Source: an uncultured Christensenella sp. (GTDB taxonomy: Bacteria > Bacillota > Clostridia > Christensenellales > UBA3700). Taken from it: 64,000 nt of DNA. Positions 1-7,959 of this stretch are shown here, in pieces. The stretch lies in NCBI GenBank assembly GCA_949287655.1, contig CASEHD010000005.1, forward strand, positions 1 through 64,000, given 5' to 3'. The notes beneath the pieces are model-generated. The model did not search any database and was not told where the DNA came from. It worked only from the letters and a program-made list of their open reading frames with translations. Positions within the stretch are counted from its first letter, which is position 1; each line of letters begins with the position of its first letter. The translations under genes and the position numbers were made by a program.

Positions 1-15
1 GAGCGAGGGAAGATC

Positions 16-195
16 ATGAGCGACAGCAACGGCAAGTCCACCAACCTCAAACAGAAGATCAAAGAGCTTCCTCAGGCGATCAAGGTCTTTTGGAAGACGA
101 CTCCCAAGGGCAGGTATCTCAATTGGAAGGAGATATTGTGTTTCAGCGAGGCGAACGCAGATAATATTATAATATTTTCAAGTGAGAATCGCTAA
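16..195 (+). pseudogene. N-terminal fragment of a GPH/MFS-type sugar symporter
   Basis: A short reading frame starts with ATG at 16, preceded by a GAGGG ribosome-binding site, and reads MSDSNGKSTNLKQK... then a segment with FWKTTPKGRYLNWKEI. That segment resembles the start of the GPH-family symporter at 39869-41623 (HWNIPAKEGYYLTNKEF in the same place, before the first membrane helix). At about residue 46 the frame runs into a partial inverted-repeat element (from 153) and stops at 195, so no membrane segment is left. I read it as the surviving start of a sodium/cation-sugar transporter gene cut by an insertion or rearrangement. It could also be a short unrelated ORF; the assignment rests on one short motif. 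Confidence 0.5.
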
Positions 196-250
196 AAAAC
201 GCATAAATGGCGCGCCTCAGGGCTGGTTCGTATTATTCTGGGCTGGTATA
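153..250 (-). repeat. Partial copy of the 230-bp inverted-repeat element
   Basis: These 98 bases match the reverse complement of 57577-57674 with only two mismatches. The outer end, finishing in GGCTGGTATA at 250, is the terminal inverted repeat of the complete element at 57577-57806. The inner palindrome and the second end are missing. The copy is joined directly to transporter coding sequence on its left. Confidence 0.85.
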
Positions 251-359
251 AGAGCCCTCCACCGGATTTTCCGCGCGGTCTTTTATCGTAGCCGCGTCCT
301 CGTCTATGCCAAGCACACGCCATGGTGCCAAAGTGGTTTTTCGACGACAAAATCGTTAA

Positions 360-1193
360 AAATTATTTTCTGTAATTTGCTTTGACAACATCTACCCTCA
401 GATCGTGCCCACAGATATCTTCGAGAAAGTTCGCAAAAAAGTAAACGAAAACCGGTACGGCAAGAAAAGCCTCGAAGTTGACTTTCTGTTACGTCATAAA
501 ATAAAATGCGGATACTGCGGTTATTCTGTTATGTCTGACAGCGGAACAGCTTATAACGGAGAAAAGAAATATTATTATAAATGCCGAGGAAGAAAAGCTA
601 AGTTTAACGATTGTCAAAATAAACCTATACGCAAAGAAGTCCTTGAAAAAATCGTCATAGACAGCATTATAGAAGAATTGAGCGACAAAAGCACCGTGGA
701 CTATATCGTAAGTCAGCTTTTGAACATTCAGGAAAATCAAGCCAAAACGAACGTCGTTCTCAATCTGCTTATAAAAGAAAAACAAACAACGGATACGGCA
801 ATTACAAACATTATGACTGCAATAGAAAACGGCGGAAGTACGTGCACGGCGATGAAGCGCATGAGAGAACTTGAACAAAGACAAGAAGAATTGCAAAAAC
901 TGATTGTCCTAGAAAAAAGCAAGACGCCTGTACTGCTGACAGCAGACGATATCCGAAATTACTACGTTAAAGCATTACGGCTAGAGTCGAAACTACTTAT
1001 CAATTATCTGATAAAGGAAACTATCCTTTATAAAGACAAAATCGAAATACATTACAACAGCCCCGTGAATATAGGTCCCGATGAAAATCGGGACTTTTCT
1101 TTTGCCTCAAAATCAGTTAACTTAAAAATAAAAGTCCCTTTCAGAAAACACAAACTCAAAATAAATTATGACGTCAAATCATTTATTTTGTAG
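360..1193 (+). pseudogene. Large serine recombinase, C-terminal fragment
   Basis: The frame is open from 360 and reads ...NIYPQIVPTDIFEKVRKKV, the usual linker at the end of the recombinase domain of large serine recombinases. It is followed by a zinc-ribbon (CGYCG ... YYKCRGR ... DC) and a long charged helical stretch typical of the coiled coil in this family. The N-terminal resolvase catalytic domain, with its serine nucleophile, and most of the recombinase domain (about 250-300 residues) are absent. A GTG at 405 could start translation but the product would have no catalytic part. Upstream sequence (251-359) shows no matching frame. It is a remnant of an integrative element beside the tmRNA gene, and its base composition is more AT-rich than the neighbours. 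Confidence 0.85.
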
Positions 1194-1245
1194 GAAAATC
1201 AAGAAAAACCCAAACCAAACTCAGTAGTTCGATTTAGGTTTTCAC

Positions 1246-1266
1246 TGGTGGAGCTGAGGAGAGTTG
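1246..1266. repeat. Duplicate of the tmRNA 3' end (putative att half-site)
   Basis: This 21-base sequence is identical to 1418-1438, the last 21 bases of the tmRNA gene including CCA (on the minus strand). The same orientation and the recombinase fragment just beyond make it look like the far attachment site left by an element that integrated at ssrA. The sequence between the two copies (1267-1417) is non-coding apart from the tmRNA terminator. Confidence 0.75.
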
Positions 1267-1380
1267 TAAGAAGCGAAGCGACGGAATAGCGAGCCTGGCG
1301 AGCGTCACAGTTCATTACGACAAAGCGGAGCTACAAGCCTGCCAAAAAGCGAAAGGGTGTTTCTTTTGCCACGCAGTGGT

Positions 1381-1414
1381 AAAAAAACAGCCTTGCCGCA
1401 ATATGGGCAAGGCG
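1381..1414 (-). terminator. Rho-independent terminator of ssrA
   Basis: On the minus strand GCCTTGCCC and GGCAAGGC form a GC-rich stem followed by a run of seven T. It lies directly past the tmRNA 3' end. Confidence 0.85.
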
Positions 1415-1417
1415 AAG

Positions 1418-1438
1418 TGGTGGAGCTGAGGAGAGTTG
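1418..1438. repeat. tmRNA-embedded copy of the 21-bp repeat (putative att site)
   Basis: Forms the 3' end of ssrA and is repeated exactly at 1246-1266. The spacing between the starts is 172 bp. Confidence 0.75.
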
Positions 1439-1763
1439 AACTCCTGTCCAAACGAATTCGCGTAACACCTTCTACATACTTATCGGATAATTAAGCGTCC
1501 CTCGTAACCTCTGTCCGCAAAGGTTATTTCGGTAAGTCCCTTAAGTGGCGCGACGCAGTACGGGACGATCCTGCGAAGCCCTGTTCCACTTTCCGATGCC
1601 GGGTGCGGGGTCGTGGAGCCCCCGTCCGACAGCTATGCGCGATTACGCAGCAATAGCAACTTGCTTATTATTAGCGTTTAATTTTAATTTCCGTTTTTAC
1701 GAAGCCGAGCCTTCGGTATGCTTATGTTACCCTCTGTCCGCCTGTCGAATCCGGAACAGCCCC
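1418..1763 (-). ncRNA. ssrA: tmRNA (transfer-messenger RNA)
   Basis: tmRNA rescues stalled ribosomes and tags the incomplete protein for proteolysis. The 5' end GGGGCTGTTCCGGATTCGAC and the 3' end ...GTTCAACTCTCC...CTCCACCA are the conserved tRNA-like halves, and the end segments pair as an acceptor stem (GGGGCUG with CAGCUCC). The tag frame lies at 1643-1675: GCT AAT AAT AAG CAA GTT GCT ATT GCT GCG TAA, giving tag ANNKQVAIAA after the charged alanine. The usual ending is ALAA; AIAA is a conservative variant. The length of about 346 nt is normal. A consensus promoter is upstream and a terminator downstream. The 3' end is duplicated at 1246-1266, and ssrA is a frequent integration target. Confidence 0.96.
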
Positions 1764-1780
1764 ACGGGTCTTGGGTCTAT

Positions 1781-1809
1781 ATTGTATTATTTTTATTGCC
1801 TTTTGTCAA
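1781..1809 (-). promoter_or_regulatory. Promoter of ssrA
   Basis: On the minus strand TTGACA (1804-1809) and TACAAT (1781-1786) are separated by 17 bases, ending 17 bases before the mature tmRNA 5' end. Confidence 0.8.
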
Positions 1810-1864
1810 CGTCTTGCAAACAAAATATAACTGATATTTGTGTAAAATTTTAATTTTTACTCTT

Positions 1865-2995
1865 TTATTTTACGCTGATATCGACCGATATTTTCAACTT
1901 TAAGTCGTCGAGATAGGTCCTGCCTACGCTCATCTTCCACTCTTCTCCGAACTTGCGGTAAAGCTCTTCCCCGAGGTGGAATACGTCGGCGTCGTAGTAT
2001 TTGCAGACCTCAAAGCAATCGACGACCGAAGATATCACTTCCGCGCTGATAGCGCGTATTTCCTCTTCGCTTATTCCGCTTACCGAGCCGTCAGGCGAAA
2101 CGTAATATTTTTCTGACGGTCTGACGGAAATGTCAAGGTCGATTGCGACCTCATCGTAAGAGATCGCGCGTTTTGAGCAGTCGCTGCGCAATATCACCGC
2201 CTCTTTTTTTATCCCGTCGTCGCCGTCGTAAGCTATGCAGCCCGCGTTGAGCCTTTCCGTCGTATAACTCAGCGCGGCGCTCTGCCGCCTGCCCAGCCTG
2301 ACGAGGTAACCCGCCCTATTGGTGACGACGACGTGCGATACGTCGAGAAGCTTTGTCTTTTCGCCGTCCGCACCCTCGCCGAGCCGCCCGAATTCACTTT
2401 CCCGCAAGAATACGAGCGGCAGGCAGGCGGTGTTTCCGACCTTGTAGATATCCTCGAAATACCCCTTCAAATCTGTCGGATTCTGCCCCGCTTCCTTACG
2501 ATTGGACTGCAATATCTCGGTAAGATGATATGACGCGACCTCGTTTATCGGCATCTGCACGGCAAGTATATCCTTTGCTTCGCCCGCGCTGGCGACGAGC
2601 AAAGTATTGTCCGTGACTATATCCCCCTTGACAAGAAACTCGAGGACGTCCGTCCTGCCGCTTTTGAGCAGTTTATCGCCCAGTATCACGACGTTGGTAT
2701 GTGCGAACGACGCTTTCAGCCCGACCGTATACGAAAGATTTTCTATCGCCTGCTGAACCGTCTTCCCGCGAGCGGTATACACTACGAAATCGTTGCCCGC
2801 AGAAGCCGTCGCGCTGTTTTTGGGAATGATCACCTGCGCGCTCAGCGCCAGATCTCCGTCCTCGATATCTATGCCTGTACCGACGACTATCGCCCTGTCA
2901 AGCAGATTGATATTGGACGAAAGCCCGTCGAACACCGCGACAACGACGATGACTACGACAAGAATCAGCCACTTCTTCTTAACGCGTCTGTTCAT
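1865..2995 (-). CDS. gerAC: Ger(x)C-type spore germination protein
   Basis: Third subunit of a GerA-type nutrient germinant receptor in the spore inner membrane. I chose the ATG at 2995 (376 residues) because a GGGAGG site precedes it, although the frame is open further upstream. After an N-terminal basic stretch and one hydrophobic segment (WLILVVVIVVVAVF) comes NLLDRAIVVGTGID, matching the conserved start of the GerAC domain; the rest follows the family length. Family members are normally lipoproteins with a lipobox cysteine just before this motif (…GCWDRRE…); here there is no Cys in that place, so the protein is probably held by its uncleaved helix. It overlaps gerAB by 17 bases and is the last gene of the gerAA-AB-AC operon. 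Confidence 0.92.
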   Translation of the reverse strand: MNRRVKKKWLILVVVIVVVAVFDGLSSNINLLDRAIVVGTGIDIEDGDLALSAQVIIPKNSATASAGNDFVVYTARGKTVQQAIENLSYTVGLKASFAHTNVVILGDKLLKSGRTDVLEFLVKGDIVTDNTLLVASAGEAKDILAVQMPINEVASYHLTEILQSNRKEAGQNPTDLKGYFEDIYKVGNTACLPLVFLRESEFGRLGEGADGEKTKLLDVSHVVVTNRAGYLVRLGRRQSAALSYTTERLNAGCIAYDGDDGIKKEAVILRSDCSKRAISYDEVAIDLDISVRPSEKYYVSPDGSVSGISEEEIRAISAEVISSVVDCFEVCKYYDADVFHLGEELYRKFGEEWKMSVGRTYLDDLKLKISVDISVK

Positions 2996-4085
2996 AAAGA
3001 ACCTCCCTGCCGCGGTATTGCTTTCTGCCGAAAACGAACGTACAGACCAGCGCGACGACCGGAACTGCGTAATCCGCCGCAACGGTCAGATATCTGAGCG
3101 GTCCCGTCATAATGCTGTAGATCGTCTGCTGATTGCCGATGCCGAAGAAGGTGACGCCCCCGAGAACGGCGCAGACGATTATCGAAACCGCCTTTCTGCC
3201 GCCAAAGAAACAACACACGCTTTCAACCGTCGCTATTGAGAGAAGCGCAAGCTTTATGACCGCTATCAGAAGCCACGCGCATACGACGGTGAAGTCCACG
3301 GTCCCGAGCAAAGTGGACAGCTTATTGAATATCGCGAGCTTGTTGAACGCGTTGGCGACAAGCACTCCCCCGCCGCCGTAGACCGCGGTAAACGCGAGTG
3401 CAATCCCTACTGAAAACACTAAGATAAATATATATGAAATCAGCACGGGCACAATATTTTTCTTTTTTCCGTCTGATCTCTTTTCCGCTATCGGAAAAAA
3501 CAGCAGCGGCGAAAAATCCCCGAACCAGGCAAGGTATTTATTGCATGCGACGATGTTTTTCACCCCGTAACTTACCGGGAGCACGTTCTTCAGCGCGCCG
3601 GCGTTTTCCGCAAAGATAACGTTGAGCACGACGACCGCAACGACGAACCATAATATTATCTGCGCAACTCTCGCGAGAGCGTTGCCGCCCTTGATCGTAA
3701 GATAAGAAAGAGAAGGTATCAGCCCCGCCAGTATCAGCCGCCACAACCCTTCGTCGAAAAGCGTAGTAGAACAATACGCCGTCGTCTCCCCCGTAAAAAG
3801 AGCGAGCTTCGCAAAGCATGTAAAGCCGACGACCGCGAGCATTATCCTTTTAAGCGGAACGGGCGCGGGTAAAGCGCGGATATCCGTGCGCGAGACGACG
3901 CCGTAGACGCACGCGAGCGCAATGCCGTCGATAAACATCATCGTCAATACAGAAAGCCATGCGTTCCTGCCGGCGACCGCGGCAAGGTATTGCGGAAGCA
4001 TCACGACCTTAAAGCTCACCGACGAAATAAACGCGAGTATCGCGAACTGCCCCGCATATATCTTAACCGAAACCTTGTCCTTCAT
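2979..4085 (-). CDS. gerAB: GerAB-type germinant receptor membrane subunit
   Basis: Amino-acid-permease-like subunit (368 residues) of the germinant receptor, thought to bind the germinant. About ten hydrophobic segments are visible, beginning with the FAILAFISSVSFKVVMLPQYLA helix characteristic of the spore-permease family. The start codon overlaps the stop of gerAA by four bases (ATGA), and its 3' end overlaps gerAC, so the three subunits are translationally coupled. Expression in the forespore would be expected; I could not assign a sigma-G promoter with confidence. Confidence 0.93.
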   Translation of the reverse strand: MKDKVSVKIYAGQFAILAFISSVSFKVVMLPQYLAAVAGRNAWLSVLTMMFIDGIALACVYGVVSRTDIRALPAPVPLKRIMLAVVGFTCFAKLALFTGETTAYCSTTLFDEGLWRLILAGLIPSLSYLTIKGGNALARVAQIILWFVVAVVVLNVIFAENAGALKNVLPVSYGVKNIVACNKYLAWFGDFSPLLFFPIAEKRSDGKKKNIVPVLISYIFILVFSVGIALAFTAVYGGGGVLVANAFNKLAIFNKLSTLLGTVDFTVVCAWLLIAVIKLALLSIATVESVCCFFGGRKAVSIIVCAVLGGVTFFGIGNQQTIYSIMTGPLRYLTVAADYAVPVVALVCTFVFGRKQYRGREVLYEQTR

Positions 4086-5524
4086 CTTTTCATCCTCTTT
4101 CTGTTTTTTGTCGGTATGCTGTACGGTCTTTCGTAAAGCTCAGTCACGCCGGCCTTGAACACCGCGTCGTTCCAGTCTCCGGGAAGCGCGGGTGCGAAAG
4201 GCGCGAGATAAGACGTGCCGTAACTCCTGAGATCGACGAGATGCGCGGTAAGCGCCATTCCTCCGAGAATTATCCCGAACAAGCCCAATATGCCAGCGAT
4301 CGCGACGAATATCAGCCTGAGCACGCTGCCCGTATTAACCTCGTCGGGCACGCAGTAAAGCCCTATCGTGGACACGGAGATTATAAGTATCGTCGGCGTG
4401 GACAAAAGTCCCGCCTTTACCGCCGTTTCGCCCAACACGATCGCGCCGACGACCGAAAGCGCCATGCCGACGTACCTGGGCATTCTCACGCTCGCCTCGC
4501 TGAGTATCTCGAATATCAGAAGCACGAGCAGCATCTCGAACATCGGCGTAAGCGGTATGCCGTAGACCGAATTCATTATCGTGACCAGGAATTTGAGCGG
4601 AAACATCTGATACTGGAATTCCTGCAACGCAACGTAAGCGGCGGGAAGAAGCACGGCGATAAAAAGCGCCATTATCCTTATCGCCCTTATCAAAGTCGCG
4701 CGGAAACTCTTTACGTAATAGTCCTCGCTCGCCTGCAGATGTTCTAAAAGGATAAACGGAAGAGTCAGCACGACCGGCGAGCCGTCGACGATCACGGCTA
4801 CTCTGCCTTCAAGCATCTTCGCGCAGACAATATCCGGTTTTTCGGATGTGCCGACGCGGTCGAAAAGAGACTGCCCTCCGTCTTCGAGGAAGGCGGCGAC
4901 GTATGACGATTCGACAACGCCGTCTATGTCTATCGACTTTATCCGGCGGCATATTTCGTCGACTACCTTTTTTTCGGCTACGCCGGCGATATAAGCAACC
5001 GAAACGACGGTATTCGTCAGCCTGCCGACCTTGAAATTGAGAAAGCGCAGTTTGGGCGTGCGCAGACGGCGGCGTATCATCACGCAGTTGGCTTTGAAGT
5101 CCTCTACGAACCCTTCTCTGGGGCCTCTCAGAACGTTTGATACCGGCGGCTCCTGTATCCCCCTCGTAGGATACTTGCGCTCCGAAAATACGAACGCGCC
5201 CTCTCCGCCGTCTATTATCAACACGATGTCTCCGTCGGCAACCGTCTGCGCCGCTTCTATCGGCGAGTGATTCAGCTTTATCGCCGTCGTCGGACGTGTC
5301 GCCGCGTTCAGCTTGTCGATATACGGATATTCGAGAGAGGGCAACGCCTTGACCGGCGAAAAGATATTCAGCTCGCAAAGCTCCTTATCTATCACGCCGT
5401 CTATGAAAAACACGCTCGCGCTTCTGCCCGCGACGTTAAAATCCATTCTGACAAGGTCTTCGCCGTCGCCGAAAGCGCTCTGAAGGGAGTCCGAAAATTG
5501 TCCGTAGTCCGTCGTTTTTATCAT
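4082..5524 (-). CDS. gerAA: GerAA-type germinant receptor subunit
   Basis: First gene of the germination operon, 480 residues, the normal length of the family. The N-terminal half is soluble and carries the conserved block around GAFVFSERKYPTRGIQEPPVSNVLRGPREGF (roughly residues 128-158), a GerA family hallmark. The C-terminal half has about five membrane helices (from LIRAIRIMALFIAVLLPAAYVAL), including the PLTPMFEMLLV segment. The protein ends in a basic tail. It is divergent from spoIIE across a 116-bp gap. Confidence 0.95.
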   Translation of the reverse strand: MIKTTDYGQFSDSLQSAFGDGEDLVRMDFNVAGRSASVFFIDGVIDKELCELNIFSPVKALPSLEYPYIDKLNAATRPTTAIKLNHSPIEAAQTVADGDIVLIIDGGEGAFVFSERKYPTRGIQEPPVSNVLRGPREGFVEDFKANCVMIRRRLRTPKLRFLNFKVGRLTNTVVSVAYIAGVAEKKVVDEICRRIKSIDIDGVVESSYVAAFLEDGGQSLFDRVGTSEKPDIVCAKMLEGRVAVIVDGSPVVLTLPFILLEHLQASEDYYVKSFRATLIRAIRIMALFIAVLLPAAYVALQEFQYQMFPLKFLVTIMNSVYGIPLTPMFEMLLVLLIFEILSEASVRMPRYVGMALSVVGAIVLGETAVKAGLLSTPTILIISVSTIGLYCVPDEVNTGSVLRLIFVAIAGILGLFGIILGGMALTAHLVDLRSYGTSYLAPFAPALPGDWNDAVFKAGVTELYERPYSIPTKNRKRMKR

Positions 5525-5579
5525 ATTTTCGTTGTGTGCATTGCGGGTAAAAATATACGAACGACCTTAAAGCAAGAGA

Positions 5580-5588
5580 TCCGACAAA
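5580..5588. promoter_or_regulatory. Possible Spo0A box between gerAA and spoIIE
   Basis: Read on the minus strand the site is TTTGTCGGA, one base away from the Spo0A core TGTCGAA. spoIIE is a Spo0A target in Bacillus, so the position is suggestive, but one short degenerate match is weak support. Confidence 0.3.
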
Positions 5589-5640
5589 ATACGCCGCCGT
5601 CGGAAATCCTGCGACACGGTGACAAAACTATACTGGTGAT

Positions 5641-7905
5641 ATGAAAAAGCTACACAACTACCGCGACGGGGACATATTCTTATACCTGCTTTCCGTCGTG
5701 CCATTCTTTCTGTGCGCAAACGCAAAAATAGACGAAAACGTGATGGGGCTCGCCCTCGGACTGTATGTCGCGCTGATCTACTGCCGCTGCAATTTCTTTC
5801 TGATATCTCCTATGTATATCGCGGGGTGCGCGCTTGCCGACGCGTCCGTCGTAGGACTTATCTACGCGATATCTCCCGTCGTATTCCTGGGCTGCGCGAA
5901 AGTCATTCATTACGCGTTCGCAAAGCCGCTCAATATGATAAGCGCAAACGTATTCGCGTGTCTGAGTCTTATGCCCGTGCTGATCTTCGACCTGGGCGTA
6001 CACCAACTTCCCTACGTGCTGACCACGATGATCCTGAATCAAGTGTTCTGCTACTGCGCGACGGTGATATGTTACGCGCTTATCGTGCGCGGAGTAAGAA
6101 ACAAGCTGTCTACGGACGAAACCGTCGGCGGCGCGATCTGCCTTACCGTGATGTCTCTGGGACTGTACAGGCTGGACGTATTCGGATTCATGCCATACTT
6201 CGCCGTCCTCGGCTGGACGGTAATGGTATGCACGCACAGCTTCTCTCTGAGCGCGGGAGTGCTGATATGCTTTGCCGTAGGCGCAGGAGGCTCCGCGGCG
6301 GCGACAGACCTCGGCGTATGCGCGGCGGCAGTCGCGATGTTCGCCTGCGCCAACGCATTCAAAAAGCTGGGGATATGGTTCTCTTTCAGCGCGGTAATGC
6401 TTATCGACCTTCTCTGCGGAGTATTCTTCGAGGCGTATGAATACGACCTTCTGCACCCGATCGCGCTCGCGATAGGAGCGGGAGCGTTTTCGGCTCTTCC
6501 GCGCAAAGTGCGCGCCAAAATGCCGGTCTATATCGCGGACGACGGCTCCGCGGCGGCGAAACAGATGGTCAAGCACAACAGGAACGAAGTATTCGCGCGT
6601 CTTACCGGAGTCGCGAAAGTGTTTTACGAAATGGGCGACTGCTTCGGCTACCGCCCGTCGAGAATATTCGCCGATCTGAGCCCGTCGAAGACGATCGCAC
6701 GCGAAATGATGCTGAGAACGTGCGCGAACTGTCCTTCCAGGGCGAACTGCCAGGCGGCGCTAGGCAGCGATACCGGCGTGCTGTTCGAAGGCGCGGCGTC
6801 TGTTGCCCTCGGCGGAGGGCGCGTCTCCGGCGCAGATCTTCCGACATTTGTCAACGCGCGCTGCATCAGGATCCCCGCCCTGCTTTCCAACTGCGCGGAC
6901 AGCGTAAGCGATTACAACAAGCGCAAGGAGAACGAAAAACAATACGAACTTTCTCAACAGATAGTCGCGGAGCAGATGTACGGGGTCGGAAGACTGATAA
7001 GCTGCCTCGCCGACGACGTAAACAGAGGCGTGAATTTCGACGCGACCCTCGAACAAAAGCTTGTCGAAGAGTTGAGCTATTCCAACATAGTCTGCACGGA
7101 AGCGGTCATGTACTCTAAAAACGCGGAATTTTTCCTCAACCTTACCGTGCGCGCGGACGACGCCTACAAAAGATCTCTTGACGAGATTGTCGGCAAGGTG
7201 CTGGGGTGCCGTATGAGAAGAAAAGGAAGCCCGCAGCCCCTCGGCGGCGGAAAAACCGCGCTGTCGTTCTGCACGGAGCCGAAATACGGCGCGGTATACG
7301 GCGAGGCAACCGTGCGAAAGGACGGATCGAGCGAAAACGGCGACGTGAAAAGCGTACAGAAACTGGGAGACGACAAACTGTTTTTCGCAGTATGCGACGG
7401 TATGGGCAGCGGCGACGACGCGCACGAAGGAAGCGCCGCCACGCTGGCAATGGTAGAAAATTTTTATAAAGCCGGATTTGAAGGCGACAGCGTGCTGAAT
7501 ATGATAAACAGACTTCTTATGCTGAGAAGCAGAGACAGTTTTTCCGCGCTCGACCTGTGCGTGATCGACTTAAGACGCGCGATAGCTCATTTCGTAAAGC
7601 TGGGCGGCGTGCAGAGTTTCATCAAACGCGCGGACAACGTGGAAGTCGTAAATTCGTCCGCTCTGCCAATCGGCATAGTCGAAGAAGCGGTGCCGTTCAC
7701 CGACAATAAACTGCTATCTCCGGGCGACGTTGTGATGCTGGTGTCCGACGGAATAGTCGACTCTCTGGGAGCCGACGGAATATCGTTGATTCTGTCCCGC
7801 GCCGAAACAGCCGCGCCTCAGGAACTGTGCGACATAGTTCTCGCTCAGGCAACCAAAAGAGGCGCGAAAGACGATTCCACGGCAATGGCAGTACGACTGA
7901 TATAA
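5641..7905 (+). CDS. spoIIE: Stage II sporulation protein E, serine phosphatase
   Basis: SpoIIE dephosphorylates SpoIIAA and so activates sigma-F in the forespore; it also works at the polar septum. The 754-residue protein has the family layout: a membrane domain of about ten helices (residues 15-290), a central regulatory region, and a C-terminal PP2C-type phosphatase (about 530-754). Visible phosphatase motifs are FFAVCDGMGSGDDA, the VMLVSDGIVDSL block and the final KDDSTAMAV, which hold metal-binding aspartates. A cysteine cluster (CANCPSRANC, about residue 361) lies in the linker. The start is ATG at 5641 with a weak GGTGAT site; no better start is nearby. Length is a little short of Bacillus SpoIIE (827). 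Confidence 0.96.
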   Translation: MKKLHNYRDGDIFLYLLSVVPFFLCANAKIDENVMGLALGLYVALIYCRCNFFLISPMYIAGCALADASVVGLIYAISPVVFLGCAKVIHYAFAKPLNMISANVFACLSLMPVLIFDLGVHQLPYVLTTMILNQVFCYCATVICYALIVRGVRNKLSTDETVGGAICLTVMSLGLYRLDVFGFMPYFAVLGWTVMVCTHSFSLSAGVLICFAVGAGGSAAATDLGVCAAAVAMFACANAFKKLGIWFSFSAVMLIDLLCGVFFEAYEYDLLHPIALAIGAGAFSALPRKVRAKMPVYIADDGSAAAKQMVKHNRNEVFARLTGVAKVFYEMGDCFGYRPSRIFADLSPSKTIAREMMLRTCANCPSRANCQAALGSDTGVLFEGAASVALGGGRVSGADLPTFVNARCIRIPALLSNCADSVSDYNKRKENEKQYELSQQIVAEQMYGVGRLISCLADDVNRGVNFDATLEQKLVEELSYSNIVCTEAVMYSKNAEFFLNLTVRADDAYKRSLDEIVGKVLGCRMRRKGSPQPLGGGKTALSFCTEPKYGAVYGEATVRKDGSSENGDVKSVQKLGDDKLFFAVCDGMGSGDDAHEGSAATLAMVENFYKAGFEGDSVLNMINRLLMLRSRDSFSALDLCVIDLRRAIAHFVKLGGVQSFIKRADNVEVVNSSALPIGIVEEAVPFTDNKLLSPGDVVMLVSDGIVDSLGADGISLILSRAETAAPQELCDIVLAQATKRGAKDDSTAMAVRLI

Positions 7906-7930
7906 TATAATTTAACCTACACGGGCACAA

Positions 7931-7958
7931 AAAAAACGGCGCTTATGCGCCGTTTTTT
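7931..7958. terminator. Bidirectional terminator between spoIIE and the phosphoesterase gene
   Basis: AAAACGGCGC-TTAT-GCGCCGTTTTTT forms a 10-bp stem with A/T runs on both sides, so it can end both converging genes. Confidence 0.9.
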
Positions 7959-7959
7959 A

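Noticed and set aside
405..407. GTG as the genuine start of a short zinc-ribbon protein
   Set aside because: The frame upstream to 360 still reads as serine recombinase (NIYPQIV), so this is the interior of a truncated gene.
7912..7926. 15-base sequence TTTAACCTACACGGG shared with 61588-61602
   Set aside because: A few 15-base matches are expected by chance in 64 kb on both strands; no further similarity around them.
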